This document shows, one piece after another, positions 21,505 to 31,261 of a stretch of 64,000 bases of DNA. Position numbers and translations under genes: made by a program. The notes beneath the pieces are model-generated. The model did no database searches and was not told where the DNA came from. It saw only the letters and a list, made by a program, of their open reading frames with translations. Every line of letters starts with the position of its first letter. Positions within the stretch are counted from its first letter, which is position 1. The DNA is taken from positions 1 to 64,000 of the forward strand of contig JAPFBL010000932.1 of the NCBI GenBank assembly GCA_026182355.1, in the 5' to 3' direction. This DNA is from Hermatobates lingyangjiaoensis (Eukaryota; Arthropoda; Insecta; Hemiptera; Hermatobatidae).

Positions 21505-21914
21505 GGACCCCAAACTATGGCCCGCAGGCCACATCTGGCCCGAGAAACAAATCCTTTGAGGTGGTCTTGAAAATTGTGGTGAACTCTTGAAAGCTGGGGC
21601 TATTGACTGGTGGCGCTAAGCCCGAGTTAGTTTCCCTCTCTGGTGATAGTGTCAGGCCAGAGACTTTTGAAATTTTAAAGTCAAAACGACAGTATCATTC
21701 GTCACATTAATTTTATTTTATAAAACTAAAGGCAGGAATCTGTATAGTTTACACTGATTTTTTCCAATAAGATATGTTTTAGTTTTTCCATGTTTATACT
21801 CTAATATTTGATGAAATTAAATTACTGGAAATAATTTTTGTTTATTCCTTTGACCCCAATAAATGTGGGAAGTATATAATGTGGCCCTTACATTGACAAA
21901 CTTGGAGACCCCTG
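21505..21914. mobile_element. hAT-like non-autonomous relic
   Basis: The left end, gaccccaaactatggcccgc then aggccacatctggcccg, and the right end, atgtggcccttacattg then ttggagacccctg, are imperfect inverted repeats of the CAGGGGTC-type hAT ends with mirrored tggccc motifs. I could not match 8-bp flanks, so the exact ends are uncertain. Confidence 0.55.
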
Positions 21915-22340
21915 GTTTAGACAACTGGTACTTACCTGGCAGGGTCGGCCCTTGAAGGGATGTCGTGATGGGGATGATACACCCCATAGAGCCAATTATA
22001 TGCCCATGACAGGTGGCAGTTAGCCAAAAGGAGATCTTACATATTTTCTAACTACCAGCACAGGTGGCGTTTAACAAACAAGAGTTGAAAACTCTCTTTA
22101 TGAGTCTTTTCATAAATACAATTACTCCTCACAATTACGCCACGACGAGGTGGTTGATTAACTGTTTGTTTGCCCTACGTGGAGCCATTAGTCTTATTCA
22201 TAAGGTTGCATGGCTAAATATCCACATGGTTTTTGAACCGGGGCTACATTAGTGCCACTACCTGGGGCCATGCAGCCGTGTTGCAAGCTGAATTGGTCTT
22301 CCTGAGCAAGGTTCTACCGGGGGCTATAAGGGCCACTGAC
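21915..22340. other. GC-richer mosaic with recurring gtggcg block
   Basis: The block caggtggc followed by a ttaacaaa or ctagccaa type stretch recurs near 22010, 22057 and 22761, each followed by gag and an AT-rich tctctta-like segment. It is probably part of the same dispersed repeat complex. An open frame of 62 codons at 22064 has no motif. Confidence 0.35.
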
Positions 22341-22575
22341 TCTACCTTCAGCTGAACAGGTTCAATAGGACTTCGGTCCAGAGTTTGATCCGAAACTCTT
22401 AAAATAAGTCGGTACTACTGGCGGCGGGGGCCCATGAAGAGTTTCTCTCCAGCCCGCCCTTGAGGTCGGATTCGTAGTGGTTGTGGTTCTCACCCAGGTT
22501 GGGTAGACCCTTGTGGTCGCTACGTGAGGAGCAGTCTCTTCTCGGGTGGATGCTTGCTTGGCATTTAGGGGAGCT
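22341..22575 (+). repeat. Dispersed ~235-bp repeat, copy A2
   Basis: Best preserved copy of the family (see 21282 and 20425). Overlapping frames are open on both strands for 69-110 codons, as often happens in GC-richer DNA. None shows a known domain. Confidence 0.7.
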
Positions 22576-23155
22576 AGAGCCCCAACCTTTACCAGTAGGA
22601 ACGGACACAATCTCAGCTAAGTGGGCTGGAATACTGGTAGTTGCTTTATCCTTTTGGCTTCGATGGACTCCAGATGGGAATGAATGGTAACCCCCTTCAA
22701 GCACTATATGTCTAACAACAGAGCGAGACAAGATCTTCTCTCCATTTATTATCTTATTGGCCAGGTGGCGCTAGCCAACGAGAGGTTTTAATATCTCTAA
22801 TTTACTTAAGTTATTTATACCAAGACAGCCGACAGTGGGGCCCAGATGATCAAATATCATTACAACCCCTGTTCCCGGAGTAATGGGAAATTTTCCCTCC
22901 TCTGAGGGGGACGATCGAATCCTCACCGATCCTTTGGTAGTCCTTAAACTGAAGACCTAGTAGGAGGTCGACCAGTCAATTAACTGTTTGTGCAAGCCCT
23001 GCTCCGGAGGTAACGGATAAAGACAACAAAATCCCAATGGAGATAAGTAGTCCTTAAACGGAAGAGTCATAAGTGTCTGCCAAAGAAGCTATAGAAACAT
23101 TCGCAACACTTACACAACATAAAATCTGAAGTTTATTGTTCATCATACTAAATCA
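22576..23155. other. GC-richer sequence with short internal duplications
   Basis: Pieces such as agtaatgggaaatt and aggtaacggata, and two copies of agtccttaaac(t/g)gaagac/gag (22945 and 23050), suggest a decayed tandem structure. No gene is recognised. Confidence 0.35.
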
Positions 23156-23159
23156 AGAT

Positions 23160-23510
23160 CAATTAATAGTATACACTTTACAGGATAAGTACAACGGAAA
23201 TGGAGAAACCACTCAACGGGAAATAATAGGATCAATTGGGAAAACAATGAACACTGGAAGAAGAAATCGAAAAACCAATGTGATCTTAAACAACCGACGT
23301 ATAGGTCACACGCAAGCAACACACAGTTATCTGTTAACCAAACAACAAAGACCTTCTTACCCAAAATGTAGATTTGTGTTGATGGTAGCCTATTTACTTG
23401 AAGAATGGCAACAATTAGCAGAAGAGAGGATATCTGCAAGTGTACCATCAAACTTGGCAATAGCACTAGTCTCTGACAATACTCGAGTGCAGTTACATCA
23501 TTCCTAAAGG
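23160..23510 (+). pseudogene. Jockey/I-type LINE remnant, C-terminal end
   Basis: The frame contains REIIGSIGKT, then RIGHTQATHSYLL, then RPSYPKC. RIGHTxxTHxYLL followed by a PPxCxxC-like finger is the hallmark of the region after the reverse transcriptase in many Jockey and I superfamily LINEs. After PKC the expected second cysteine pair and HxxxxC are lost, indicating a frameshift. There is no reverse transcriptase upstream, so this is 5'-truncated or decayed. The ATG at 23136 is incidental. Confidence 0.7.
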
Positions 23511-23984
23511 AAATAAACATTTATAAGGGAATATGAGGAATCAAAGAATCGAGGAAAACCAGACAGTGCTAATTCCCTAGTAAGTGACGCACTTATCAAT
23601 TGCAAAAGAAAAAAAAAGTATACAACTCATAATTATATAATTTACAAATATCAGCTAATCACATTCAGAATAAACCATGAAGGCACTGCGAAAAACATAT
23701 CAGAATACCATAAAAATGATAATGAAAAAGTCATCGAAATAGAATGAGGAAGAATAGAATCTGTTATTTTTGAAAATAATGTAGAAATATGAACTAGTAG
23801 AGTGCATTATATAATAAAAAGGATACTGTGAATGACATGTTTTTATCTCCATTTAAAAACAAGAAGATAACTTTTAAACATAAGTTTTCAATATTAAATT
23901 AATATGAAGAACTCGAGTTGCCCTGAAAAATTACAAAATTAAAAAATTTTGCGATAAAAAAAATGCATTTATTTTTGAAAACCC
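23511..23984. other. AT-rich spacer, possibly LINE 3' tail
   Basis: It continues directly from the LINE remnant and may include its decayed 3' end up to about 23620. Nothing further is recognised. Confidence 0.3.
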
Positions 23985-24830
23985 ACGATAGTTGAGGTCA
24001 CAACGATTGTTGAGACCGCAACGGTCGTTGTGGTCACAACGATAGTTGAGGTCGCAACGGTAGTTCAGGCTGCAACGGTAGTTGTGGTCACAACGATAGT
24101 TGAGGTCACAACGATAGTTGAGGTCACAACGATAGCTGAGGCCGCAAAGGTAGTTCAGGCCGCAACGGTAGTTGTGGTCACAACGATAGTTGAGGCCGCA
24201 ACTGTAGTTGTGGTCGCAACGATAGTTGAGGTCACAACGATAGTTGTGGCCGCAACGGTAGTTGTGGTCACAATTATACTTGAGGTCGCAACGATAGTTG
24301 AGGCCGCAACGGTAGTTCAGGCCGCAACGGTAGTTCAGGCTGCAACGGTAGTTCAGGCTGCAACGGTAGTTGAGGTCACAACGATAGTTGAGGCCGCAAC
24401 GGTAGTTGAGGCCGCAACGGTAGTTGTGGTCACAACGATACTTGAGGTCGCAACGATAGTTGAGGCCGCAACGGTAGTTCAGGCCGCAACGGTAGTTGAG
24501 GTCACAACGATAGTTGAGACCGCAACAGTAGTTGAGGCCGCAATGGTAGTTGTGGTCACAACGATACTTGAGGTCGCAACGATAGTTGAGGCCGCAACGG
24601 TAGTTGTGGTCACAACGATAGTTGAGGCCGCAACGGTAGTTCAGGCCGCAACGGTAGTTCAGGCTGCAACGGTAGTTGAGGCCGCAACGGTAGTTCAGGC
24701 CGCAACGATAGTTGAGGTCACAACGATAGTTGAGGCCGCAACGGTAGTTCAGGCCGCAACGATAGTTGAGGTCACAACGATAGTTTAGGCCGCAACGATA
24801 GCTTAGCTCGCAACGATTGTTGAGGAGGGA
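23985..24830. repeat. 18-bp minisatellite, long open frame on plus strand
   Basis: The unit is gttgaggtcacaacgata and relatives (gttgaggccgcaacggta, gttcaggccgcaacggta), about 46 copies in fixed phase. Because 18 is a multiple of three and stops are absent, 24030-24788 reads as 252 codons of hexapeptides such as TIVEVT and TVVQAA. There is no signal peptide, no non-repeat domain and no splice-site evidence. Third-position variation is not obviously favoured, so I treat it as non-coding. Confidence 0.88.
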
Positions 24831-25009
24831 TTATTGTACTATAGAACTCTATGCAAAGAATTTTCGACATATATTCTAGTTACATTGTGGAACGTATTTT
24901 TTTTTATTGTTTAAATCACTCCTCCTACAGATCACTCCAATCCTAAATTCTACAGATTCTATATTGGAGGACTCCTAAAATTTTCCTAATTCAAGTGTAA
25001 TTCGAGTAG
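24831..25009. other. Short spacer
   Basis: AT-rich sequence containing a small repeated phrase, actcctcctacagatcactc and then attctacagattctat. No feature is assigned. Confidence 0.3.
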
Positions 25010-25197
25010 GGGATTTTTTAACCAGTACCTGATATCGTGGACAGGCTCGTGGACCAACAGCTTAACGTCCTCTCCGAGGGATGACATACTGAGATGTTAA
25101 CCTCCCCCTTGTATAAATCATGGGCCAGGTGGGGATCAAACCTCGGACTAGCAGTTTAGAGGCGATTACGTTAACCACTGAGCTAACGTTTTGCCCT
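25010..25197 (-). mobile_element. SINE copy, 5' two-thirds
   Basis: Reading the minus strand from 25197 gives gttagctcagtggttaacgt (box A), then ctagtccgaggtttgatccc (box B region), cacctggcccatgattta, and gaggacgttaagctgttgg. These match the head and early body of the copies at 2591 and 40776, with about 15-20% apparent divergence. The 3' body is missing. Confidence 0.75.
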
Positions 25198-25494
25198 TTT
25201 GCGGAACTTTAGTTAGAAATGAACGTAAATTATTACTGTACTTTCTAGTAATGAATACCATTCATACTGTACTCATTAATACTTACTAATTAGTACTTAT
25301 AAATCACCCCTAAATCATATATTATAAACACAACATTATAAAATAATAACAAATATTATTTTAAATAGAAATTGAATTCAAGCAAAATACAATATTTGTT
25401 TTAGAAATAGTCCAGTAATTATACTTCCAAGAGTCAAAAATAAGTTGTAAAACTTACATTAAATTTATAAGTCACTAGAGTAATTCACACTAAT
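25198..25494. other. AT-rich spacer
   Basis: Contains small direct repeats of tactnattaatacttactaat type. No gene or element is recognised. Confidence 0.35.
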
Positions 25495-25830
25495 AAGTCT
25501 CTTGGCCACTTTCTCTTTAGGCGCCTTTAGGGATTTCCTGGGACATTTGTTGAGGAGATGTTTAGGACTAAGGGATTATTATTGCTAAAAAGATTTTTAT
25601 GGAAGGCTTTGTAGTGAGATATTACTACTTGATGAACTGCTGAAATCCTGAGGTCTGAATAGATTGTTTGATTTGGTATGTAAAAGGGACAATGAAGAAT
25701 TTTTCTAAGAATTTTTTACTGAAGAGCTTGTATCCTCTTGGGCATTGCTAGATTTTGTTGCTCCCCTTATTTTAATACCGTAAGTCTAAACAGGCATAAT
25801 CATAGATTTGTACAGTAATAGTTTATTGAC
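25495..25830 (-). pseudogene. Jockey-clade LINE remnant, end of reverse transcriptase
   Basis: On the minus strand from 25830, KLLLYKSMIMPV-stop-TYGIKI matches the LYKxxxxPxxTYGxxxWG motif that closes the RT domain. After a frame change it reads KILRKILHCPFYIPNQT, then IYSDLRI, and near the end RRLKRKWPRDLL, the characteristic Jockey-type C terminus. It has at least one frameshift and three stops. It is clearly dead but recognisable by motif order. Confidence 0.78.
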
Positions 25831-26500
25831 AAGTTGTTAATTTTGAACGATTATCAAGTAAGTTTATAGCGTCAGTTTAGTTCGATTCTTTTCATTATGG
25901 TACTGGGGAGATAATTATATATAAAATTATTATAAGTCAGCACAGTAACTTTTCAAACACCCTGTATTATAAGTGACAAATTCAACAGAATCATTTTAAT
26001 AATTATTTATAATATGAACTTTTCTAACCAACAATTCTAAAAACCAAAGTTACTTATTCAAGTAATTAACCAATTTTGCAAGTGTGGAGAAATATTCGGA
26101 CCGGATTTAGCTAAATATCTCCCGATTAAAGCCATATTTAAAAACAAAAAATCCTATTTGTGTTACATAAACAGTTAACTATCATTTATTCGCTGAATCA
26201 TAATTCGGGATTTCTTAGATTAAAAATACGATGTCATTTAAGAAATTTGTTTTATAATAAATTGATTATTTTAATACTATTTTATGTATGATTTTAATAC
26301 AGTAGAATGTTCTAGTAAGACTTTAATTCTTTCCCTGACAAAGCTCATATTAAGATTAACTCATATTACGAAATAAAATATTTCAGATTGAAATAAATAT
26401 CTGTTCCATCCCCAAAATGCCTTCAGTTCAGTTTATTTTTTAAACAGAAAAGGTGGAATTAGTAAACTAAACAATACTTTACATGTAATAAAACGATCTA
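25831..26500. other. AT-rich spacer, nothing recognised
   Basis: No tandem structure, pLTR arm or coding motif was seen. It is one of the few longer unique-looking stretches here. Confidence 0.4.
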
Positions 26501-26508
26501 TATATATC

Positions 26509-26636
26509 AACCCAACTGAGTTGGGTTTTTGACTTCGACGAAGACCGCTTTTACGGTTGAAAGATCTTAGTCTTGTTTTCCCATTTATTATTGTGGTTTG
26601 ATCATTGATTGTTATTTGACGTGTTTATGTGAAACC
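26509..26636 (+). repeat. PLE pLTR family A, right arm only
   Basis: It runs from gttgggtttttgac through the core region to gtgtttatgtgaaac, then (TA)n. The core is damaged (TTCGACGA for CTGACGA; one base missing in the helix loop). Confidence 0.65.
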
Positions 26637-26659
26637 TTTATATATATATACCACAAAAA

Positions 26660-26817
26660 AAGAAACGGTACAGCGGACTTTTTTAAATAAAATAAATTCA
26701 AAACGAAGGAAACACTCAGAAAGACACAGACATAAATCACATCGATATTTCGACCATCGTTGTCATCAGGAGGTGTGAAGAACGAAGAGCAAAGAGTCCC
26801 GCAGGAAGGCAGGGCAG
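26660..26817 (-). repeat. PLE pLTR family C, left arm
   Basis: This is the outer-to-core part of family C. The minus-strand core at about 26746-26769 has CTGATGA, C, an imperfect GACAACGATGGTC helix and GAAA. It is truncated at (TA)n after cgcaggaaggcagggcagcg. Confidence 0.65.

Positions 26818-26848
<31 letters not shown>
26818..26848. repeat. (TA)n tract
   Basis: Joins a family-C arm to a family-A foldback, an example of two unrelated pLTRs sharing one TA tract. Confidence 0.95.
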
Positions 26849-26852
<4 letters not shown>

Positions 26853-27082
26853 CACATAAACACGTGAAATAACAATCAATGATCAAACCACAATAACAAA
26901 ATGGGAAAACAAGACTAAGATCTTTCAACCGTAACAAGTGGTCTTCGTCAGAGTCAAACACCAAACTGGGGTTGGGTCAGAGTCAAAAACTCAGTTGGGT
27001 TTTTGACTCTGACGAAGACCGCTTGTAACGGTTGAACGATCTTAGTCTTGTTTTCCCATTTTGTTATTGTGGTTTGATCATA
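26849..27082. repeat. Foldback pair of PLE pLTR family A
   Basis: The left arm starts with ttcacataaacacgtgaaat and the right arm ends with ggtttgatca. The right core has CTGACGA (27009-27015) and the helix, but GAAA is GAAC. The left core (minus strand) is intact in CTGACGA and GAAA. An extra short duplicate, gttgggtcagagtcaaaaac, lies between the arms. Confidence 0.72.
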
Positions 27083-27104
27083 TATATATATATATATATA
27101 TATA

Positions 27105-27298
27105 TGAGTTTAAAATTCAAGAAGAGTAACAGAGAGAATAAGGAAACACACTTACAGACTCAAATTTTCGGGTAATCCGTCTTCAGGAGAAAAGAGAAAG
27201 CAGGTTGTAAACGCAACGGCAAATAACCGTTGAGTTACTGAGAGTAGAAGGGAAGAAGAAGAGGTACGTCCTTTCCGTGTACCAGTGGACTGAGAGTG
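27105..27298 (-). repeat. PLE pLTR family D, left arm
   Basis: Begins gagtttaaaattcaagaaga, then tcaaattttcgggtaatccg and tcttcaggagaaaagag. The minus-strand core is CTGAAGA, C, GGAT, TACCC, GAAA. The inner part (27210-27298) differs from the 12031 copy, so this is a distinct subfamily. Confidence 0.62.
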
Positions 27299-27303
27299 GT
27301 ATA

Positions 27304-27349
<46 letters not shown>
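27299..27349. repeat. (TA)n tract
   Basis: About 50 bp of nearly pure TA between a D arm and a C foldback. Confidence 0.95.
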
Positions 27350-27353
<4 letters not shown>

Positions 27354-27622
27354 AATTAAAAAAGAAACCACACAGATAGACACAGGAATAACTCACTTCT
27401 ATATTTCGACCATCGTCGTCATCAGGAGGCGAAGTGTCCCGCTGAAGGCAAAGCTGCGACTCTTCGGAGGCAGAGGATCTGCCTTCCTGCGGGACTCTTC
27501 TCCTCTGATGACGACAATGGTCTAAATATAGATGTGAGTTATTCCTTTGTCTGTCTGTGTGCTATCTTTTTCAAATCGATTTTATTAAAATCTCCGTTGG
27601 ACCGTTTCATTTAGTATATATA
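27350..27622. repeat. Foldback pair of PLE pLTR family C
   Basis: Left arm from accaattaaaaaagaaacca, right arm ending tccgttggaccgtttcattt. The right core has CTGATGA (27505-27511) but GTCTAAAT in place of GTCGAAAT. The left arm keeps the intact core on the minus strand. Confidence 0.7.
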
Positions 27623-28242
27623 TATATATAAACATATAGTTGTGTTTATTCATGTAATATATATTATCACTAATCAAATCAATCATTAAAAATTATATTT
27701 CTTTATTTATTTCTTAGTTTCTTTTAAATTAATTGGGGTTCATAAAGAAGGAAGTGTACATTTAGGTTCAAAACTAACATATCGTTTAATAATTTTAAAA
27801 CATTAATTTAAAAGAACAAAATTAGTATTCATATAATATGAAATTTACAGCTTAAATGACTACATAAAAATGTTTTTTATTTTTAAATTTTTAATCTTAC
27901 CTGAAATGAACAAAACAAAATAATACATTTTGAAATAAATTTAAAAAAAATATCTTTGACATTTATTTTAAATAATTTAGATTAATTTTTTATTATACTT
28001 TTAGAACAATACAAAAAACTTATTTAGCTTTATCTATCTGTATATGTATTCGTTTATTTTTTTACTAACCAGTAAGTTACTCTAATTTATGGCAAAAAAA
28101 AAAAATAATATTTTCTTTCAGCTTGCTTAGTAGCTTCTCAGGTTAATAAACACTATGCATTTTATTTATTTGTTTATTTTTAATAGCTTGTCAGGTTTAT
28201 AAACACTATGCATTTTATTTGTTTACTTTTTTTTTTTTAATT
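27623..28242. other. AT-rich spacer
   Basis: Contains two copies of ataaacactatgcattttat (28146 and 28199), a small local duplication of ~53 bp. Otherwise nothing is recognised. Confidence 0.4.
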
Positions 28243-28560
28243 AAGAGGGCCAGGTTTGTTGAGTGGTAACAAGCTCAACTATGGACTGGTAGGTCCGCGG
28301 TTCAATACTCACTCGGGCTAGCTAATTATTTACGTGAAAACTGTATAATCAGTGAATAACTCTGTGGAAGCCCTCTTCCCCCTTCAAAGAGGATGCAAAG
28401 ATCTCGACCCCAAATCAATAAGATGTCAGATATTCGTTAAAGATTCTTTCCCTAAATACTTAAGTAAAGTAAGGCAATGGGTATAGGACTCAAAAAGTAG
28501 GAGAACTTCCAACTTTTGCTGTATCACAAAGAGACAATGTTCGACGTTACTTTTAGTAAA
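28243..28560 (+). mobile_element. tRNA-derived SINE, diverged copy
   Basis: Box B region cgcggttcaatactc is clear; box A is degraded (ttgttgagtggtaacaagc). The body has cgttaaagattctttccct, aggcaatgggtataggac and gtatcacaaagagacaatg in the same order as the 2591 copy. It is older than the other copies judging by divergence. Confidence 0.7.
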
Positions 28561-28697
28561 GAGGAGTTCTTTAGCCTTTGATAATGATTTTAAATCAAAT
28601 AGAAACATTAGCAATAAGTTTTTGATAGAAAGTTGAAAAAACTGACTGCATCCAGATTCATTATTTTGGTTATTTATCTTTCACCATTGAAACTTAT

Positions 28698-28699
<2 letters not shown>

Positions 28700-28736
<37 letters not shown>
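28700..28736. repeat. (TA)n tract
   Basis: Left boundary of a family-A arm. Confidence 0.9.
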
Positions 28737-28738
<2 letters not shown>

Positions 28739-28827
28739 GATCAAACTACAATAAGAAATGGGAAAACAAGACTAAGATCTTTCAACCGTAACAAGCGGTC
28801 TTCGTCAGAGTCAAAAACCCAACTGAC
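28737..28827 (-). repeat. PLE pLTR family A, left arm only
   Basis: Intact minus-strand core (CTGACGA, A, GACCG/CGGTT, GAAA). It joins directly to the left arm of the family-G palindrome at 28829. Confidence 0.68.
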
Positions 28828-28828
28828 A

Positions 28829-29340
28829 ATAATGGCTAACAATAATAGAAAAGGAACAGAAGTTCACTGGAACGTGAGGCTCGTGTTTTCTGCCAATAAT
28901 CTTATTTCACAGAGGGACTGTGCAACCTCTATAACCATTGGCAGAATAACGAAGGCTTAGTTAAACCTCGAATAACGATGCCAAGCTTAAAAACAATTTA
29001 AAATTGTTTTTTTAAATATATATATATATATATATATGATTCGTTGAAATGCTGACCAATAGGAGAGTAGAGTTAGTAGGTCCATGCGTGCGGTCCCAGT
29101 TGCCCGCTGCCCAGCGAAGCCTTCGTTATTCCGCCAATGGTTATAGAGCTTGCACAGTCCCTCTGTAAAATAAGATTATTGGCAGAAAACACGAGCCTCA
29201 CTTTCCAGTGAACTTCTGTTCCTTTTCTATTATTGTTAGCCAATGATTATATAGTTTGCACATAGAGGTTAATTCTACTCTCCTATTTGTCAGCATTTCA
29301 ACGAATAATATTTCTTTCCACGGAGAACTCATAGAAAACA

Positions 29341-29345
<5 letters not shown>
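28829..29345. repeat. Large two-level palindrome, family G
   Basis: Outer arms of about 135 bp (28829-28961 and 29117-29252) are reverse complements. Within and beyond them, atgattcgttgaaatgctga (29036) is mirrored by tcagcatttcaacgaat (29290). A (TA)n tract at 29013-29037 lies inside. Family G also occurs at 2146. No hammerhead core or ORF is seen; the phrase ccaatggttatagag is shared by both arms. Confidence 0.65.

Positions 29346-29387
<42 letters not shown>
29341..29387. repeat. (TA)n tract
   Basis: Separates the family-G palindrome from a family-B foldback. Confidence 0.95.
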
Positions 29388-29391
<4 letters not shown>

Positions 29392-29683
29392 CAATATAAA
29401 CAAAGAAACATAGAGAAATCAGAAGAACACACTTACAGTCTCTAATTTTCGGTTTGAACCGTCTTCAGGAGAGATAAGAGAGGGAAACCAAGCGCACTGG
29501 ATCAGAGACAGGGTCTCCAACCGTCTCTGATCCAGTGCGCTTGGTTTCCCTCTCTTATCTCTCCTGAAGACGGTTCAAACCGAAAATTAGAGACTGTAAG
29601 TGTGTTCTTCTGATTTCTCTATGTTTCTTTGTTTATATTGAACTATTTTGTCCGTTTTGGATCGTATTTCCAACGAAAAAAAG

Positions 29684-29690
<7 letters not shown>
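29388..29690. repeat. Near-perfect foldback pair of PLE pLTR family B
   Basis: The arms match almost exactly with a ~10-bp centre at about 29512. The right core runs 29564-29585: CTGAAGA, C, GGTT/AACC helix, GAAA, then AATT and A. GAGA can pair with TCTC before the core. This is the cleanest family-B copy. Confidence 0.78.
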
Positions 29691-29717
<27 letters not shown>

Positions 29718-29724
29718 ATATATA

Positions 29725-30001
29725 ATTACAACGAGCTTGGTCTTTCTGTCTCTTTTCCGCTGAAGGCGGATTGCACGAAAATGTGAGTATGCAAGTGTGT
29801 TTCTTTACTTTGTGTGCTACTTATTTTCAATTTTAAACTGATTATATATATATATATAATATATAAATATATATATATACGAGTATAAATATATATTACA
29901 CTCAAAAAAACAATCCAAAATGGACGCAAATCCGCTCAAAAACGAAGAAAAACAACACACATTTTCTCTGTGTGTTGCTTTTCTTCGTTTTTGGGCTGAT
30001 A

Positions 30002-30005
<4 letters not shown>
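29725..30005. repeat. Two partial family-D pLTR pieces joined by (TA)n
   Basis: 29725-29845 is a diverged D right arm: CGCTGAAGGCGGATTGC then ACGAAAATGTGAG. 29895-30005 has D outer ends facing each other (gatccaaaatggacgcaaatc ... ttcgtttttgggctgat) with the cores deleted. Confidence 0.55.

Positions 30006-30009
<4 letters not shown>

Positions 30010-30055
<46 letters not shown>
30010..30055. repeat. (TA)n tract
   Basis: Immediately upstream of a PLE ORF start. Confidence 0.95.
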
Positions 30056-30057
<2 letters not shown>

Positions 30058-30215
30058 TGATTGTAGCACTGAAACATGTCGAAGAATAAATTCAATGAAA
30101 AGAAATATGGAGAGTTAATTCATCAGATAAGAATTCCAGAGGTAAAACAGAGTTTTAAAAAATTAAAAACATTATCTAACAAATTAAATAGTGTGAAATC
30201 GGACATTCATTTCTT

Positions 30216-30222
<7 letters not shown>
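30056..30222 (+). pseudogene. 5' end of a second-type PLE ORF, truncated at (CA)n(TA)n
   Basis: The ATG at 30076 follows gattgtagcactgaaac, a leader shared with 61800. The peptide begins MSKNKFNEKKYGELIHQI and contains KQSFKKLKTLSNKLN, then FLNT, where (CA)n begins. It resembles the 62334 peptide (YGELIHLV ... LEKKSRKLIK) in length and in stopping point. It is probably the N terminus of a different PLE lineage; the family call rests on position and context. Confidence 0.55.

Positions 30223-30283
<61 letters not shown>
30222..30283. repeat. (CA)n(TA)n compound microsatellite
   Basis: Follows codon ~48 of a PLE ORF start. The equivalent position at 62459 has the same CA-then-TA structure. Confidence 0.95.
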
Positions 30284-30285
<2 letters not shown>

Positions 30286-30289
30286 CTTT

Positions 30290-30445
30290 AAACTACACAA
30301 AGCACGACACAGGAAAAAGAATAAAAAGAACACTTACAGAATTCAATATTTCGAACTGTTGTTCGTCATCAGGAGTAGACTAGAAGAGAGGACAATGAGA
30401 GAGAGATCTCCCAACGTCGAAGAATGGAGCGCGAAGGTTCTTCAC
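30290..30445 (-). repeat. PLE pLTR family M, left arm with strong hammerhead-like core
   Basis: The minus-strand core at 30349-30372 is CTGATGA, one C, perfect GAAC/GTTC helix with an ACAA loop, then GAAA, then ATAT and T. The two bases before and after (TC and GA) can start helix I. The rest (gagagatctcccaacgtcg) is not shared with other families. Confidence 0.65.
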
Positions 30446-30472
30446 GTATATATATTCAGCATATATATATAT

Positions 30473-30712
30473 ATCAATGATCAAACCACAATATGAAATG
30501 AGAAAACATGACTAAGATTTTTCAACCATAACAAGCGGTCTTCGACAGAATCAAAAACCCAACTAACGTTATAAACTTAATGTTATAACTAATTAATTAA
30601 AATTAATTAGTGTTTATAAAACAACTAACTATGTTACGGTTGAAAGATCTATCCATTTCATATTGTGGTTTGATCATTGATTGTTATTCCACGTGTTTAT
30701 GTGAAATCTTTG
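30473..30712. repeat. Decayed foldback pair of PLE pLTR family A
   Basis: The left arm has several changes (cataacaagcggtcttcgac). The right arm has lost the CTGACGA half but keeps gttacggttgaaagatct. The AT-rich centre is unlike other A units. Confidence 0.6.

Positions 30713-30755
<43 letters not shown>
30713..30755. repeat. (TA)n tract
   Basis: Joins a family-A pair to a family-D arm. Confidence 0.9.
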
Positions 30756-30758
<3 letters not shown>

Positions 30759-30764
30759 ACTTAA

Positions 30765-30885
30765 AATATATATTTGTGTTTCCGGCGTTCTTGGTGCTCT
30801 CTTTTCTCCTGAAGACGGATCATCCGATAATTTGAGTTTGTAAGTGTGTTTCTTTCTCTGTGTGTTGCTTTTCTTCATTTGTGAA

Positions 30886-30892
<7 letters not shown>
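30765..30892 (+). repeat. PLE pLTR family D, right arm
   Basis: Contains ttttctcctgaagacggatc, then atccgataatttgagtttg. The core GAAA is changed to GATA. (TA)n lies on both sides. Confidence 0.62.
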
Positions 30893-30914
<22 letters not shown>

Positions 30915-30916
<2 letters not shown>

Positions 30917-31035
30917 CAATGATGAAACCACAATATAAAATGGGAAAAAAATACTAAGATCTTTCAACCGTAACAAGTGGTCTTCGTCAGATTCAGTTAG
31001 GTTTTGTTATGGTTGAATAATCTTAGTCAAGTAGT
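30915..31035. repeat. Collapsed family-A foldback
   Basis: The left arm with core (aagtggtcttcgtcag) is followed by a remnant of the right arm (gttatggttgaataatctta). Confidence 0.6.
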
Positions 31036-31048
31036 ATATATTTATATG

Positions 31049-31247
31049 AATGATTAAACCACAAGAAGAAATGGGAAGACAAGACTAAGATCTTTCAACC
31101 GTAACAAGCGGTCTTCGTCAGAGTCAAAAACCCAACTCTGACGAAGACCGCTTGTTACGGTTGCATGATCTTAGTCTTGTTTTCCCATTTCTTATTGTGG
31201 TTTGATCATTGATTGTTGTTTCACGTGTTTATGTGAAATCTTTATAT
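31049..31247. repeat. Foldback pair of PLE pLTR family A
   Basis: Arms meet at the short centre gtcaaaaacccaact. The right core has CTGACGA (31138-31144) and an intact helix, but GAAA reads GCAT. The left arm retains a complete core on the minus strand. Confidence 0.72.
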
Positions 31248-31261
31248 ATATATTTATACAA

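Noticed and set aside
22399..22731. 110-codon minus-strand gene in the GC-richer block
   Set aside because: Frames are open on both strands and over a dispersed repeat, with no domain; chance is the simpler explanation.
24030..24788. 252-residue protein of hexapeptide repeats
   Set aside because: It is an 18-bp minisatellite read in its open frame; there is no start context, signal, unique domain or exon evidence. Kept as a repeat and listed only as something to test.
27152..27525. Several frames rich in IYIYIY
   Set aside because: They are translations of (TA)n tracts flanked by pLTR arms.
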